From: Streptomyces sp. LUP47B
GTDB taxonomy: Bacteria > Actinomycetota > Actinomycetes > Streptomycetales > Streptomycetaceae
Direction of reading: 5' to 3'
DNA length: 64,000 bases
NCBI RefSeq assembly: GCF_001746295.1
Contig: NZ_MJAH01000006.1
Span: 780,187-844,186 of the forward strand
The notes beneath the pieces were generated by a model. That model made no database searches, was not told the origin of the DNA, and worked only from the letters and a program-made list of their open reading frames with translations. Position 1 is the stretch's first letter, and each line of letters starts with the position of its first letter. A program made the position numbers and the translations under genes. Shown one piece after another: positions 24,596 to 33,022 of this stretch.

Positions 24596-27160
24596 ATGGG
24601 ACGCGGCAGGCTTCGGATCTATCTCGGTGCGGCACCGGGCGTCGGCAAGACGTACGCGATGCTGTCCGAGGCGCATCGCAGGATCGAGCGGGGGACCGAC
24701 TGTGCCGTGGGCTTCGTGGAGCACCACGGGCGGCCGCGCACCGAGGTGATGCTGCACGGTCTTGAAGAGGTCCCGCGCAGGGAGCTGGAGTACCGCGACG
24801 CCGTCTTCACCGAGATGGACGTCGACGCCGTCCTGCGCCGGGCCCCCGCCGTCGCCCTGGTGGACGAACTCGCCCACACCAACATCCCTGGCTCGCGCAA
24901 CGCCAAGCGCTGGCAGGATGTCGAGGAACTGCTGGCGGCCGGGATCGACGTGGTCTCGACCGTGAACATCCAGCATCTGGAGTCGCTCGGCGACGTCGTC
25001 GAGTCGATCACCGGCGTACGGCAGCAGGAGACGGTGCCCGACGAGTTCGTACGGCGGGCCGACCAGATCGAGCTTGTCGACATGTCGCCGCAGGCACTGC
25101 GGCGGCGGATGGCGCACGGCAACATCTACCAGCCGGACAAGGTCGACGCGGCCCTGTCGAACTACTTCCGGCCCGGCAACCTCACCGCCCTGCGGGAGCT
25201 CGCCCTGCTGTGGGTGGCCGACCGGGTCGACGAGTACCTCAAGCAGTACCGCAGCGAGCACCGGGTCTCGAAGATCTGGGGTTCCAGGGAGCGGATCGTG
25301 GTCGGGCTGACCGGCGGACCGGAGGGCCGGACGCTGATCCGGCGGGCCGCGCGGCTGGCCGAGAAGGGCGCAGGCGGCGAGGTGCTCGCCGTCTACATAG
25401 CCCGCAGCGACGGGCTGACCTCCGCCTCGCCCAAGGAACTCGCCGTCCAGAGGACCCTCGTCGAAGACCTTGGAGGAACCTTTCACCATGTCGTCGGCGA
25501 CAACATACCGGCCGCGCTGCTCGACTTCGCCCGAGGCGTCAACGCCACCCAGATCGTCCTCGGCTCCTCCCGCCGCAAGACCTGGCAGTACGTCTTCGGA
25601 CCCGGCGTCGGCGCGACCGTGGCCAGGGAGTCCGGGCCCGACCTGGACGTGCACATCGTCACCCACGACGAGGTCGCCAAGGGACGTGGACTGCCCGTCG
25701 CCCGGGGCGCGCGGCTCGGGCGGGCCCGGATCCTGTGGGGCTGGCTGGTCGGCCTGGCGGGCCCGGCGCTCCTGACGATCCTCCTCACCACCGTCGAACT
25801 CGGCCTCGCCAACGACATGCTGCTGTTCCTGGCGGTCGTGGTGGCCGCGGCCCTGCTGGGCGGACTCTTCCCGGCGCTCGCCTCGGCCGCGGTCGGCTCG
25901 CTGCTGCTGAACTACTTCTACACACCGCCCCTGCACCGCTGGACCATCGCCGACCCGAAGAACATCGTCGCCATCGTGATCTTCGTGGGCGTCGGCATCT
26001 CGGTGGCCTCCGTGGTCGACCTCGCCGCCCGCCGCACCCACCAGGCCGCCCGGCTGCGCGCCGAGTCGGAGATCCTGTCCTTCCTCGCCGGGAACGTGCT
26101 GCGCGGCGAGACCCGTCTGGAGGAGCTCCTGGAGCGCGTCCGAGAGACCTTCGGCATGGAGTCGGCGGCCCTGCTGGAACGGGCGAGCGACGTCGAGCCG
26201 TGGACCTGCGCGGGCCGTGCGGGACTCGGACCGCCCGTGGAGCGGCCCGAGGACGCCGACGTGGACATGCCGGTGGGGGACCACATGGCGCTCGCGCTCA
26301 CCGGCCGGGTGCTGCCCGCCGAGGACCGCCGGGTGCTGGCCGCCTTCGCCGCCCAGGCCGCCGTCGCCCTGGACCGTCGCAGGCTCCAGGAGGAGGCCGA
26401 CCGGGCCCGCACGCTCGCCGAGGGCAATCGCATCCGTACGGCGCTCCTGGCCGCCGTATCGCATGATCTGCGGACGCCGCTGGCCGGCATCAAGGCGGCC
26501 GTCTCGTCGCTCAGGTCCGACGACGTGGCGTGGTCCGAGGAGGACCAGGCCGAGCTCCTGGAGGGCATCGAGGAGGGCGCCGACCGGCTCGACCATCTCG
26601 TGGGCAACCTGCTCGACATGTCCCGCCTCCAGACCGGCACGGTCACCGCGATCATCCGGGAGATCGACGTCGACGAGGTGGTGCCGATGGCCCTCGGCGG
26701 GGTGCCCGACACAAGCGTGGAGCTGGACGTCCCGGAGACCCTGCCGATGGTCGCCGTCGATCCGGGGCTGCTGGAGCGGTCGGTGGCCAACCTGGTCGAG
26801 AACGCCGTCAAGTACAGTCCGCCCGGCACTCCCGTCCGGGTGTCCGCCAGTGCCATCGCCGACCGCGTGGAGGTACGGGTCGTCGACCGGGGCCCCGGTG
26901 TCCCTGACGAGGCCAAGGAGCGCATCTTCGCGCCCTTCCAGCGCTACGGCGACGCCCCGCGCGGTGCCGGGGTGGGACTCGGGCTCGCGGTGGCCCGGGG
27001 TTTCGCGGAGGCCATGAACGGCACCCTCAACGCCGAGGACACGCCCGGCGGAGGCCTCACCATGGTGCTGACGCTGCGCGCGGCGGACGCGCACGCGGAG
27101 CTCCTCGACGCAGCCGTCGCGGAAGCAGAGGCAGCAGAACCCGAAAGGCAGGCCACATGA
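24596..27160 (+). CDS. kdpD: KdpD-type sensor histidine kinase
   Basis: An 854-residue osmosensitive K+ sensor kinase. Domain order is an N-terminal KdpD domain (about 1-210) with P-loop G-A-A-P-G-V-G-K-T-Y and D-E-L-A-H-T-N; a universal-stress-protein-like domain (about 235-360); four transmembrane helices (DUF4118, about 380-480); a GAF-like region (about 490-610); HisKA with A-V-S-H-D-L-R-T-P-L; and HATPase_c with N-A-V-K-Y-S and G-V-G-L-G-L-A. The length is close to normal. Its stop overlaps kdpE (ATGA). No kdpFABC genes are in the window, so its targets lie elsewhere or include the nearby K+ transport genes. Confidence 0.92.
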   Translation: MGRGRLRIYLGAAPGVGKTYAMLSEAHRRIERGTDCAVGFVEHHGRPRTEVMLHGLEEVPRRELEYRDAVFTEMDVDAVLRRAPAVALVDELAHTNIPGSRNAKRWQDVEELLAAGIDVVSTVNIQHLESLGDVVESITGVRQQETVPDEFVRRADQIELVDMSPQALRRRMAHGNIYQPDKVDAALSNYFRPGNLTALRELALLWVADRVDEYLKQYRSEHRVSKIWGSRERIVVGLTGGPEGRTLIRRAARLAEKGAGGEVLAVYIARSDGLTSASPKELAVQRTLVEDLGGTFHHVVGDNIPAALLDFARGVNATQIVLGSSRRKTWQYVFGPGVGATVARESGPDLDVHIVTHDEVAKGRGLPVARGARLGRARILWGWLVGLAGPALLTILLTTVELGLANDMLLFLAVVVAAALLGGLFPALASAAVGSLLLNYFYTPPLHRWTIADPKNIVAIVIFVGVGISVASVVDLAARRTHQAARLRAESEILSFLAGNVLRGETRLEELLERVRETFGMESAALLERASDVEPWTCAGRAGLGPPVERPEDADVDMPVGDHMALALTGRVLPAEDRRVLAAFAAQAAVALDRRRLQEEADRARTLAEGNRIRTALLAAVSHDLRTPLAGIKAAVSSLRSDDVAWSEEDQAELLEGIEEGADRLDHLVGNLLDMSRLQTGTVTAIIREIDVDEVVPMALGGVPDTSVELDVPETLPMVAVDPGLLERSVANLVENAVKYSPPGTPVRVSASAIADRVEVRVVDRGPGVPDEAKERIFAPFQRYGDAPRGAGVGLGLAVARGFAEAMNGTLNAEDTPGGGLTMVLTLRAADAHAELLDAAVAEAEAAEPERQAT

Positions 27161-27840
27161 CCAGAGTGTTGGTCATCGACGACGAGCCGCAGATCGTGCG
27201 CGCCCTCGTGATCAACCTCAAGGCGCGCAAGTACGAGGTCGACGCGGCGCACGACGGCGCCACCGCGCTCCGGCTCGCCGCCGCCCGCCACCCCGACGTG
27301 ATCGTCCTCGACCTGGGCCTGCCCGACATGGACGGCGTGGAGGTGATCAGGGGGCTGCGCGGCTGGACCCGGGTGCCGATCCTCGTGCTGTCCGCCCGGC
27401 ACTCCTCCGACGAGAAGGTCGAGGCGCTGGACGCGGGCGCCGACGACTACGTCACCAAGCCCTTCGGCATGGACGAGCTGCTGGCCCGCCTCCGGGCCGC
27501 CGTGCGCCGCGCGGAGCCCACCGGGGGCGGCGAGGAGGACGTCCTGGTGGAGACCGACGAGTTCACCGTCGACCTGGCCGCGAAGAAGGTCCAGAAGCAC
27601 GGCAGAGACGTACGCCTCACCCCGACCGAGTGGCATCTGCTCGAGGTGCTGGTCCGCAACACAGGCCGGCTGGTCGGGCAGAAGCAGCTCCTCCAGGAGG
27701 TCTGGGGGCCGTCCTACGGGACGGAGACGAACTACCTGCGGGTCTACATGGCCCAGCTGAGAAGGAAGCTGGAGGCGGACCCCTCGCATCCCAAGCACTT
27801 CGTCACCGAGCCGGGCATGGGTTACCGGTTCGAACGCTAG
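27157..27840 (+). CDS. kdpE: KdpE-type response regulator
   Basis: A 227-residue OmpR-family regulator paired with KdpD. The receiver domain has D-D-E at 8-10, the phosphorylatable Asp in V-L-D-L-G-L-P, and Lys in T-K-P-F. The winged-helix domain spans about 130-226, with L-T-P-T-E-W-H-L-L and the ending G-M-G-Y-R-F. The 4-nt ATGA overlap with kdpD shows translational coupling. Confidence 0.92.
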   Translation: MTRVLVIDDEPQIVRALVINLKARKYEVDAAHDGATALRLAAARHPDVIVLDLGLPDMDGVEVIRGLRGWTRVPILVLSARHSSDEKVEALDAGADDYVTKPFGMDELLARLRAAVRRAEPTGGGEEDVLVETDEFTVDLAAKKVQKHGRDVRLTPTEWHLLEVLVRNTGRLVGQKQLLQEVWGPSYGTETNYLRVYMAQLRRKLEADPSHPKHFVTEPGMGYRFER

Positions 27841-27873
27841 TGCTGCGGGTACAACGCTGTCGGCGCACCCCGG

Positions 27874-27879
27874 TAGGCT
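27874..27879 (+). promoter_or_regulatory. -10 element, leaderless promoter
   Basis: TAGGCT lies 7 nt before the ATG at 27887, with no ribosome-binding site. Confidence 0.6.
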
Positions 27880-27886
27880 TTCGGAT

Positions 27887-28285
27887 ATGAGTGCTGTTCC
27901 GCGTTCCGAGAAGCCGGCGGGCCGGTTCCGGCGCATGCTCGACCGGCTCTCCTCGTCGCAGGAGGACCTGGAGTCCGAGGAGCTGCGGGAGGACACCGAG
28001 ACCACCGGCTGCACCCGTATAGGCGACTGTCACGACCGCCAGATCGTGACCGTTACTGGTACCTTGCGCACGGTCACCCTGCGGCCGCGCGCGGGCGTCC
28101 CGGCCCTGGAGGCCGAGCTGTTCGACGGGTCGGCCGCCTTGGACGTGGTGTGGCTCGGCAGGCGCTCCATCGTCGGGATAGAGCCGGGGCGCAAGCTGAT
28201 CGCATCCGGGCGGATCTCGATGAGCCGGGGCCGCCGGGTGCTGTTCAATCCGAAATACGAACTCCGACCCGTGGGACGGGAGTAG
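27887..28285 (+). CDS. OB-fold nucleic-acid-binding domain protein
   Basis: A 132-residue protein. The first 45 residues are charged. An OB fold follows: a beta-strand V-T-V-T-G-T-L-R-T-V-T-L, then A-E-L-F-D-G-S-A-A-L-D-V-V-W-L-G, and A-S-G-R-I-S near the end. It resembles the anticodon-binding/RecG-type OB domain but is short. Function unknown. It uses a leaderless promoter and runs into the DUF3159 gene after 3 nt. Confidence 0.8.
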   Translation: MSAVPRSEKPAGRFRRMLDRLSSSQEDLESEELREDTETTGCTRIGDCHDRQIVTVTGTLRTVTLRPRAGVPALEAELFDGSAALDVVWLGRRSIVGIEPGRKLIASGRISMSRGRRVLFNPKYELRPVGRE

Positions 28286-28288
28286 CCG

Positions 28289-29053
28289 GTGACGTCTCTC
28301 GACAAGCCGACCGAAGACACTGAGGCCGATGACGCGCGGGCGGTGACCGAGGCGGCCCTGTTCGAGGCGTTCGGCGGCGTCCGGGGCATGGTCGAGACGG
28401 TTCTGCCGGGCCTGCTCTTCGTCACGATCTTCACGATCAACAAGGATCTGCACCTGTCGGCGATCGCCGCGCTCGCGGTGTCCCTGCTGCTGGTCGTGGT
28501 CCGCCTGGTGATGCGGGACACCGTCAAGCACGCCTTCAGCGGCGTCTTCGGCGTCGCCTTCGGTGTCGTCTTCGCGATGATGACGGGCAACGCCAAGAAC
28601 TTCTATCTGCCGGGCATGCTGTACACGCTGGGCCTCGGCCTGGCGTACGTGATCACGGCGTTCGCGGGTGTGCCGCTGATGGGGCTCATCCTCGGCCCGG
28701 TCTTCAAGGAGAACCTCTCCTGGCGGACCCGCAACCCGGGCCGCAAGAAGGCGTACTCCAAGGCCAGTTACGCCTGGGGCGCGATCCTGCTCGCCAAGTG
28801 CGCGATCCTCTTCCCGCTGTACTGGTGGGCCGACACCGCGCAGCTCGGCTGGGTCCTGGTCGCCCTCAAGATCCCGCCCTTCCTGCTGGCCGTATGGCTG
28901 ACCTGGGTCTTCCTCGCGAAGGCGCCGGCTCCGATCGACGTGTTCGCGGAGATGGAGGCGCAGGAGAAGGCCGAGGAGGAGCGCAAGGCGGCGCAGGCCG
29001 CGGAGCGTGGCGACACGGAGGCCGCGGCCGGGCGGCACCGGCGCGAGGCGTAG
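28289..29053 (+). CDS. DUF3159 family membrane protein
   Basis: A 254-residue polytopic membrane protein with about five or six hydrophobic segments (about 45-60, 65-82, 92-110, 120-145, 175-190 and 200-222) and a strongly charged C-terminal tail (about 225-254). The family is actinobacterial and functionally uncharacterised. It starts at GTG 28289, just after the OB-fold gene, and is probably co-transcribed with it. Position next to K+ transport genes hints at ion or osmotic physiology, but nothing in the sequence proves it. Confidence 0.82.
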   Translation: MTSLDKPTEDTEADDARAVTEAALFEAFGGVRGMVETVLPGLLFVTIFTINKDLHLSAIAALAVSLLLVVVRLVMRDTVKHAFSGVFGVAFGVVFAMMTGNAKNFYLPGMLYTLGLGLAYVITAFAGVPLMGLILGPVFKENLSWRTRNPGRKKAYSKASYAWGAILLAKCAILFPLYWWADTAQLGWVLVALKIPPFLLAVWLTWVFLAKAPAPIDVFAEMEAQEKAEEERKAAQAAERGDTEAAAGRHRREA

Positions 29054-29071
29054 TCCCGGTACTTCCACTGA

Positions 29072-29110
29072 CGACGTAGGGCGCCCCGCACACGCAGGGC
29101 GCCCTCCGTC
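29072..29110. terminator. Bidirectional terminator
   Basis: A 9-bp core stem (AGGGCGCCC at 29078-29086 with GGGCGCCCT at 29097-29105) is extended by CGACG/CGTCG. It lies between the converging DUF3159 and trkA genes. Confidence 0.75.
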
Positions 29111-29129
29111 GTCGTATGCCTCGAAGACC

Positions 29130-29807
29130 TCAGCCCGTCGCTTCCTCGCGGCGCACCGACAGCAGATCCTCCAGTTGCTCCTCGCGGGCCTGGGCGGCCA
29201 CGAACAGGAGTTCGTCGCCCGCCTCCAGGGAGTCCTCCCGCGACGGGGTGAGGACGCGGGTGCCGCGGATGATGGTGACCAGGGAGGTGTCCTCGGGCCA
29301 CTCCACGTCGCCGACCGTCGTGCCGGCCAGGGCCGACTCCTCCGGCAGGGTCAGCTCGACCAGGTTCGCGTCGCCGTGGCTGAAGCGGAGCAGGCGGACC
29401 AGGTCACCGACGCTCACCGCCTCCTCGACCAGGGCGGACATCAGGCGCGGGGTGGAGACGGCGACGTCCACGCCCCAGGACTCGTTGAACAGCCATTCGT
29501 TCTTCGGGTTGTTCACCCGGGCGACGACGCGCGGGACGCCGTACTCGGTCTTCGCCAGCAGGGAGACGACCAGGTTGACCTTGTCGTCGCCCGTCGCGGC
29601 GATCACCACGTTGCAGCGCTGGAGCGCGGCCTCGTCCAGGGAGGTGATCTCGCAGGCGTCGGCGAGCAGCCACTCCGCCTGCGGGACGCGCTCGACCGAG
29701 ATGGCGGTCGGCGCCTTGTCGATGAGAAGGACCTCGTGGCCGTTCTCCAGCAGTTCGCCCGCGATCGAGCGGCCGACCGCACCGGCACCGGCAATGGCGA
29801 CCCTCAT
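29130..29807 (-). CDS. trkA: TrkA/KtrA-like K+ channel regulatory subunit (second RCK protein)
   Basis: A 225-residue cytoplasmic regulator of K+ transport. The RCK_N Rossmann domain (about 1-130) has the nucleotide-binding A-G-A-G-A-V-G motif at 7-13 and an acidic L-L-I-D-K at the end of strand 2. The RCK_C domain (about 140-220) is the type that binds cyclic di-AMP in many Gram-positives, though binding cannot be judged here. Its ATG shares one base with the stop of the upstream RCK gene (TGATG), so the pair is made as a unit. Confidence 0.88.
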   Translation of the reverse strand: MRVAIAGAGAVGRSIAGELLENGHEVLLIDKAPTAISVERVPQAEWLLADACEITSLDEAALQRCNVVIAATGDDKVNLVVSLLAKTEYGVPRVVARVNNPKNEWLFNESWGVDVAVSTPRLMSALVEEAVSVGDLVRLLRFSHGDANLVELTLPEESALAGTTVGDVEWPEDTSLVTIIRGTRVLTPSREDSLEAGDELLFVAAQAREEQLEDLLSVRREEATG

Positions 29808-30478
29808 CAGTGACCGCTCTCCTCTTCGGGGCCCTCGGCGAAGGACGCCTCGACCTTCTCGATGTCGTCCGTGCGCATCATCACGTGGACCAGGTCGCCC
29901 TCCTGCAGCACCGTCTGCGAGGTGGGCAGCATCGCCTCGCCGAGGCGGGTCAGGAACGCCACGCGGACGCCCGTCTCCTCCTGCATCTTGCTGATCTTGT
30001 GGCCGACCCAGGCGGTCGAGGCGTGCACCTCGGCCAGCTGGACCCCACCGGTGGGATCACGCCACAGCGGCTCCGCGCCGGACGGCAGCAGCCGGCGCAG
30101 CATCTGGTCCGCGGTCCAGCGGACCGTGGCCACCGTCGGGATGCCCAGGCGCTGGTAGACCTCGGCGCGCCGGGGGTCGTAGATCCGGGCCGCGACGTTC
30201 TCGATGCCGAACATCTCGCGGGCCACGCGCGCGGCGATGATGTTGGAGTTGTCGCCGCTGGAGACCGCGGCGAAGGCGCCGGCCTCCTCGATGCCCGCCT
30301 CGCGCAGCGTGTCCTGATCGAAGCCGACCCCGGTGACACGGCGACCGCCGAAACCGGAGCCCAGTCGTCGGAAGGCGGTGGGGTCCTGGTCGATCACGGC
30401 GACCGTGTGCCCCTGTTGCTCCAGGGTCTGGGCGAGAGCGGAACCCACTCTCCCGCAGCCCATGATGACGATGTGCAC
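29807..30478 (-). CDS. trkA: TrkA/KtrA-like K+ channel regulatory subunit (first RCK protein)
   Basis: A 223-residue protein built like its neighbour: RCK_N with I-M-G-C-G-R-V-G (about 5-12) and A-V-I-D-Q-D, then RCK_C (about 140-215) with V-L-Q-E-G-D-L-V-H-V. GTG at 30478 follows GGAAGGAC; an upstream in-frame ATG at 30517 lacks a ribosome-binding site. The two RCK proteins probably form a hetero-octameric gating ring. No TrkH/KtrB channel gene is adjacent; the neighbour across the divergent gap is the KimA-type importer. Confidence 0.88.
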   Translation of the reverse strand: MHIVIMGCGRVGSALAQTLEQQGHTVAVIDQDPTAFRRLGSGFGGRRVTGVGFDQDTLREAGIEEAGAFAAVSSGDNSNIIAARVAREMFGIENVAARIYDPRRAEVYQRLGIPTVATVRWTADQMLRRLLPSGAEPLWRDPTGGVQLAEVHASTAWVGHKISKMQEETGVRVAFLTRLGEAMLPTSQTVLQEGDLVHVMMRTDDIEKVEASFAEGPEEESGH

Positions 30479-30601
30479 GACCGTCCTTCCGGTGTCATAA
30501 GTACTGCTCAGCCACATCAGGGTCTCAGACCGACGCCCAAGCTACACACGCGCGGTAGGACGACGGCACCCCCGTGCACGGTTGCCCTGACTTGATGTCG
30601 G

Positions 30602-30697
30602 TCAACGGCGGCTGATGCTGCGGACGCTTGCCAGAGTCAGGACTCCGAGGCCGACGAGGGTGGCCGCGGCGCCGATCAGCTCTGCGGTCGTGTGCAT
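30602..30697 (-). CDS. 31-residue membrane microprotein
   Basis: A short gene with a near-perfect ribosome-binding site AGGAGG 4 nt before its ATG. The product begins M-H-T-T-A-E-L-I-G, has one hydrophobic Ala/Leu/Val helix (about residues 7-24) and ends in the basic S-I-S-R-R. It is too short for normal gene calling. It lies between the RCK pair and kimA, so it may be an accessory subunit of a K+ transporter in the manner of KdpF, but that is inference from position and size only. Confidence 0.6.
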   Translation of the reverse strand: MHTTAELIGAAATLVGLGVLTLASVRSISRR

Positions 30698-30845
30698 GGA
30701 ACCTCCTGGGACCGTAGGGGGGCGAAGTCTTGTCATATAGGCATGCCGCTTCGCTCACCTGCGGAATCCGTAGCCGGAGCGGGTCCGGATTTCACCCGGA
30801 GAGCAGATGCGGGGTGCCGGGTGGTTGGGCGCCCGTTCGAACGCT

Positions 30846-30851
30846 TACGCT
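30846..30851 (+). promoter_or_regulatory. -10 element, leaderless promoter of the KimA-type gene
   Basis: TACGCT lies 8 nt before the GTG at 30860. TTGGGC at 30825-30830 may be the -35 element, though 15 nt is a short spacer. Confidence 0.5.
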
Positions 30852-30859
30852 TCACTGTT

Positions 30860-32908
30860 GTGTCCAAACTGACCGACGTGCCCAAGCGGATCCTGATCGG
30901 GCGCGCACTGCGCAGTGATCGGCTCGGCGAAACGCTCCTGCCGAAGCGCATCGCCCTCCCCGTCTTCGCCTCCGACCCACTGTCCTCCGTGGCGTACGCG
31001 CCCGGCGAGGTGCTGCTGGTCCTGTCCATCGCGGGCGTGTCGGCCTACCACTTCAGTCCCTGGATCGCGCTCGCGGTCGTCGTGCTGATGTTCACCGTGG
31101 TCGCCTCGTACCGGCAGAACGTGCACGCGTACCCGAGCGGCGGCGGCGACTACGAGGTGGCCAACACCAACCTCGGCCCCAAGGCCGGCCTCACGGTCGC
31201 CAGCGCCCTGCTCGTCGACTACGTCCTCACGGTCGCCGTCTCCATCGCCTCCGGCATCGAGAACCTCGGCTCGGCGGTGCCCTTCGTCGTCCAGAACAAG
31301 GTGCTGTGCGCGATCGCCGTGATCGTCCTGCTCACGCTGATGAACCTGCGCGGCATGAAGGAGTCCGGCTCGCTGTTCGCGATTCCGACGTACGTCTTCG
31401 TCACGGGCGTCTTCATCATGATCGCGTGGGGTGCGTTCCGCGGTCTGGTCCTGGGCGACACCATGCGGGCACCGACGGCGGACTACCACATCAAGGCCGA
31501 GCACCAGGGCCTGGCCGGATTCGCCCTCGTCTTCCTGTTGCTGCGCGCCTTCTCCTCCGGCTGCGCCGCGCTCACCGGCGTCGAGGCGATCTCCAACGGC
31601 GTACCGGCCTTCCGCAAGCCCAAGTCGAAGAACGCGGCGACCACGCTCGCGATGATGGGCCTGCTCGCCGTCACCATGTTCTGCGGGATCATCGCGCTGG
31701 CCATGGTCACCAAGGTCCGCATGGCCGAGAACCCGGCCGTCGACCTGATCCACAACGGCGTCGCGCTCGGCTCCGACTACGTGCAGAACCCGGTGATCTC
31801 CCAGGTCGCCGAGGCCGTCTTCGGCAAGGGCAGCTTCCTGTTCGTCGTACTGGCCGCGGCCACCGCGCTGGTCCTCTTCCTCGCCGCGAACACCGCCTAC
31901 AACGGCTTCCCGCTGCTCGGTTCGATCCTCGCCCAGGACCGCTACCTCCCGCGCCAGCTGCACACCCGCGGCGACCGCCTCGCCTTCTCCAACGGCATCG
32001 TGCTGCTGGCCGGTGCGGCCGGACTCCTGGTGTGGATCTACGGCGCCGACTCGACCCGGCTGATCCAGCTCTACATCGTCGGCGTGTTCGTGTCCTTCAC
32101 GCTCAGCCAGACCGGCATGGTCCGGCACTGGAACCGCCACCTGGCCACCGAGAAGGACGCCGCGAAACGCAGCCACATGGTCCGCTCCCGCGCGATCAAC
32201 GCCTTCGGCGCCTTCTTCACCGGGCTCGTCCTGGTCGTCGTCCTGGTCACCAAGTTCACCCACGGCGCCTGGGTGGCGCTGCTCGGGATGTGTATCTTCT
32301 ACGCGACGATGACGGCGATCCGGAAGCACTACGACCGGGTCTCCGAGGAACTCGCGGCGCCCGAGGGCCCGAGCGACGACAGCCTGCGGCCGTCCCGCGT
32401 CCACTCCGTCGTCCTGATCTCCAAGATCCACCGCCCGGCACTGCGGGCGCTGGCGTACGCCAAGCTGATGCGCTCGGACTCGCTGGAGGCGCTGAGCGTC
32501 AACGTGGACCCGGCCGAGACCAAGGCACTGCGCGCCGAGTGGGAACGACGCGGGATCGACGTACCGCTGAAGGTCCTGGACTCGCCGTACCGCGAGATCA
32601 CCCGGCCGATCATCGACTACGTGAAGGGGCTGCGAAAGGAGTCGCCGCGTGACGCGGTGTCCGTGATCATCCCCGAGTACGTGGTCGGTCACTGGTACGA
32701 GCATCTGCTGCACAACCAGAGCGCGCTGCGGCTCAAGGGCCGGCTTTTGTTCACGCCGGGGGTCATGGTGACCTCGGTGCCCTACCAGCTCCAGTCCTCG
32801 GAGGTGGCGAAGAAGCGCGCCCGCAGGCGCCAGGAGTGGAACGCGCCCGGCGCGGTGCGACGCGGTCCGGCCGAGCAGCGGGCGAAGGAGACGCCGGCGC
32901 CGAAGTAG
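30860..32908 (+). CDS. KimA (YdaO)-family K+/H+ symporter, APC superfamily
   Basis: A 682-residue importer with about 12 transmembrane helices (about 30-475) and a cytoplasmic universal-stress-like C-terminal domain. It matches Bacillus KimA closely along its length: A-S-D-P-L-S-S-V-A-Y, H-A-Y-P-S-G-G-G-D-Y, L-L-V-D-Y-V-L-T-V-A-V-S, and L-R-A-F-S-S-G-C-A-A-L-T-G-V. Residues equivalent to the KimA K+ site are kept: Asp39, Tyr46, Asp120, Tyr121, Thr124 and Ser128. The tail ends in H-N-Q-S-A-L-R-L-K and S-V-P-Y-Q-L as in KimA. Such genes are usually annotated only as amino-acid permease. The GTG at 30860 follows a TACGCT element; an in-frame extension to 30692 runs through the promoter. Confidence 0.85.
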   Translation: MSKLTDVPKRILIGRALRSDRLGETLLPKRIALPVFASDPLSSVAYAPGEVLLVLSIAGVSAYHFSPWIALAVVVLMFTVVASYRQNVHAYPSGGGDYEVANTNLGPKAGLTVASALLVDYVLTVAVSIASGIENLGSAVPFVVQNKVLCAIAVIVLLTLMNLRGMKESGSLFAIPTYVFVTGVFIMIAWGAFRGLVLGDTMRAPTADYHIKAEHQGLAGFALVFLLLRAFSSGCAALTGVEAISNGVPAFRKPKSKNAATTLAMMGLLAVTMFCGIIALAMVTKVRMAENPAVDLIHNGVALGSDYVQNPVISQVAEAVFGKGSFLFVVLAAATALVLFLAANTAYNGFPLLGSILAQDRYLPRQLHTRGDRLAFSNGIVLLAGAAGLLVWIYGADSTRLIQLYIVGVFVSFTLSQTGMVRHWNRHLATEKDAAKRSHMVRSRAINAFGAFFTGLVLVVVLVTKFTHGAWVALLGMCIFYATMTAIRKHYDRVSEELAAPEGPSDDSLRPSRVHSVVLISKIHRPALRALAYAKLMRSDSLEALSVNVDPAETKALRAEWERRGIDVPLKVLDSPYREITRPIIDYVKGLRKESPRDAVSVIIPEYVVGHWYEHLLHNQSALRLKGRLLFTPGVMVTSVPYQLQSSEVAKKRARRRQEWNAPGAVRRGPAEQRAKETPAPK

Positions 32909-33022
32909 ACTGGTTGGCTGTCGTGTCGGCCGCTCGCTTTTGTGTCCGGCCGATGCGTGTCCGGTCGTTTTCGTGGCCGGCCGTGTTCCCCTTTCCCCTT
33001 GACGTTGTGGAGTCACCCCGCC

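Noticed and set aside
30834-30843. CGTTCGAACG palindrome as a LexA box
   Set aside because: It lacks the spacing of the actinobacterial SOS box (CGAAC-N4-GTTCG) and is explained by promoter context.
30698-30859. Cyclic di-AMP (ydaO-type) riboswitch before the KimA-type gene
   Set aside because: Only about 160 nt are available, no conserved ydaO pairing elements were seen, and the -10 element lies 8 nt before the start, so there is no leader to fold.
30860-32908. Amino-acid permease annotation
   Set aside because: The fold is APC, but the full-length similarity and K+-site residues match KimA rather than amino-acid transporters.
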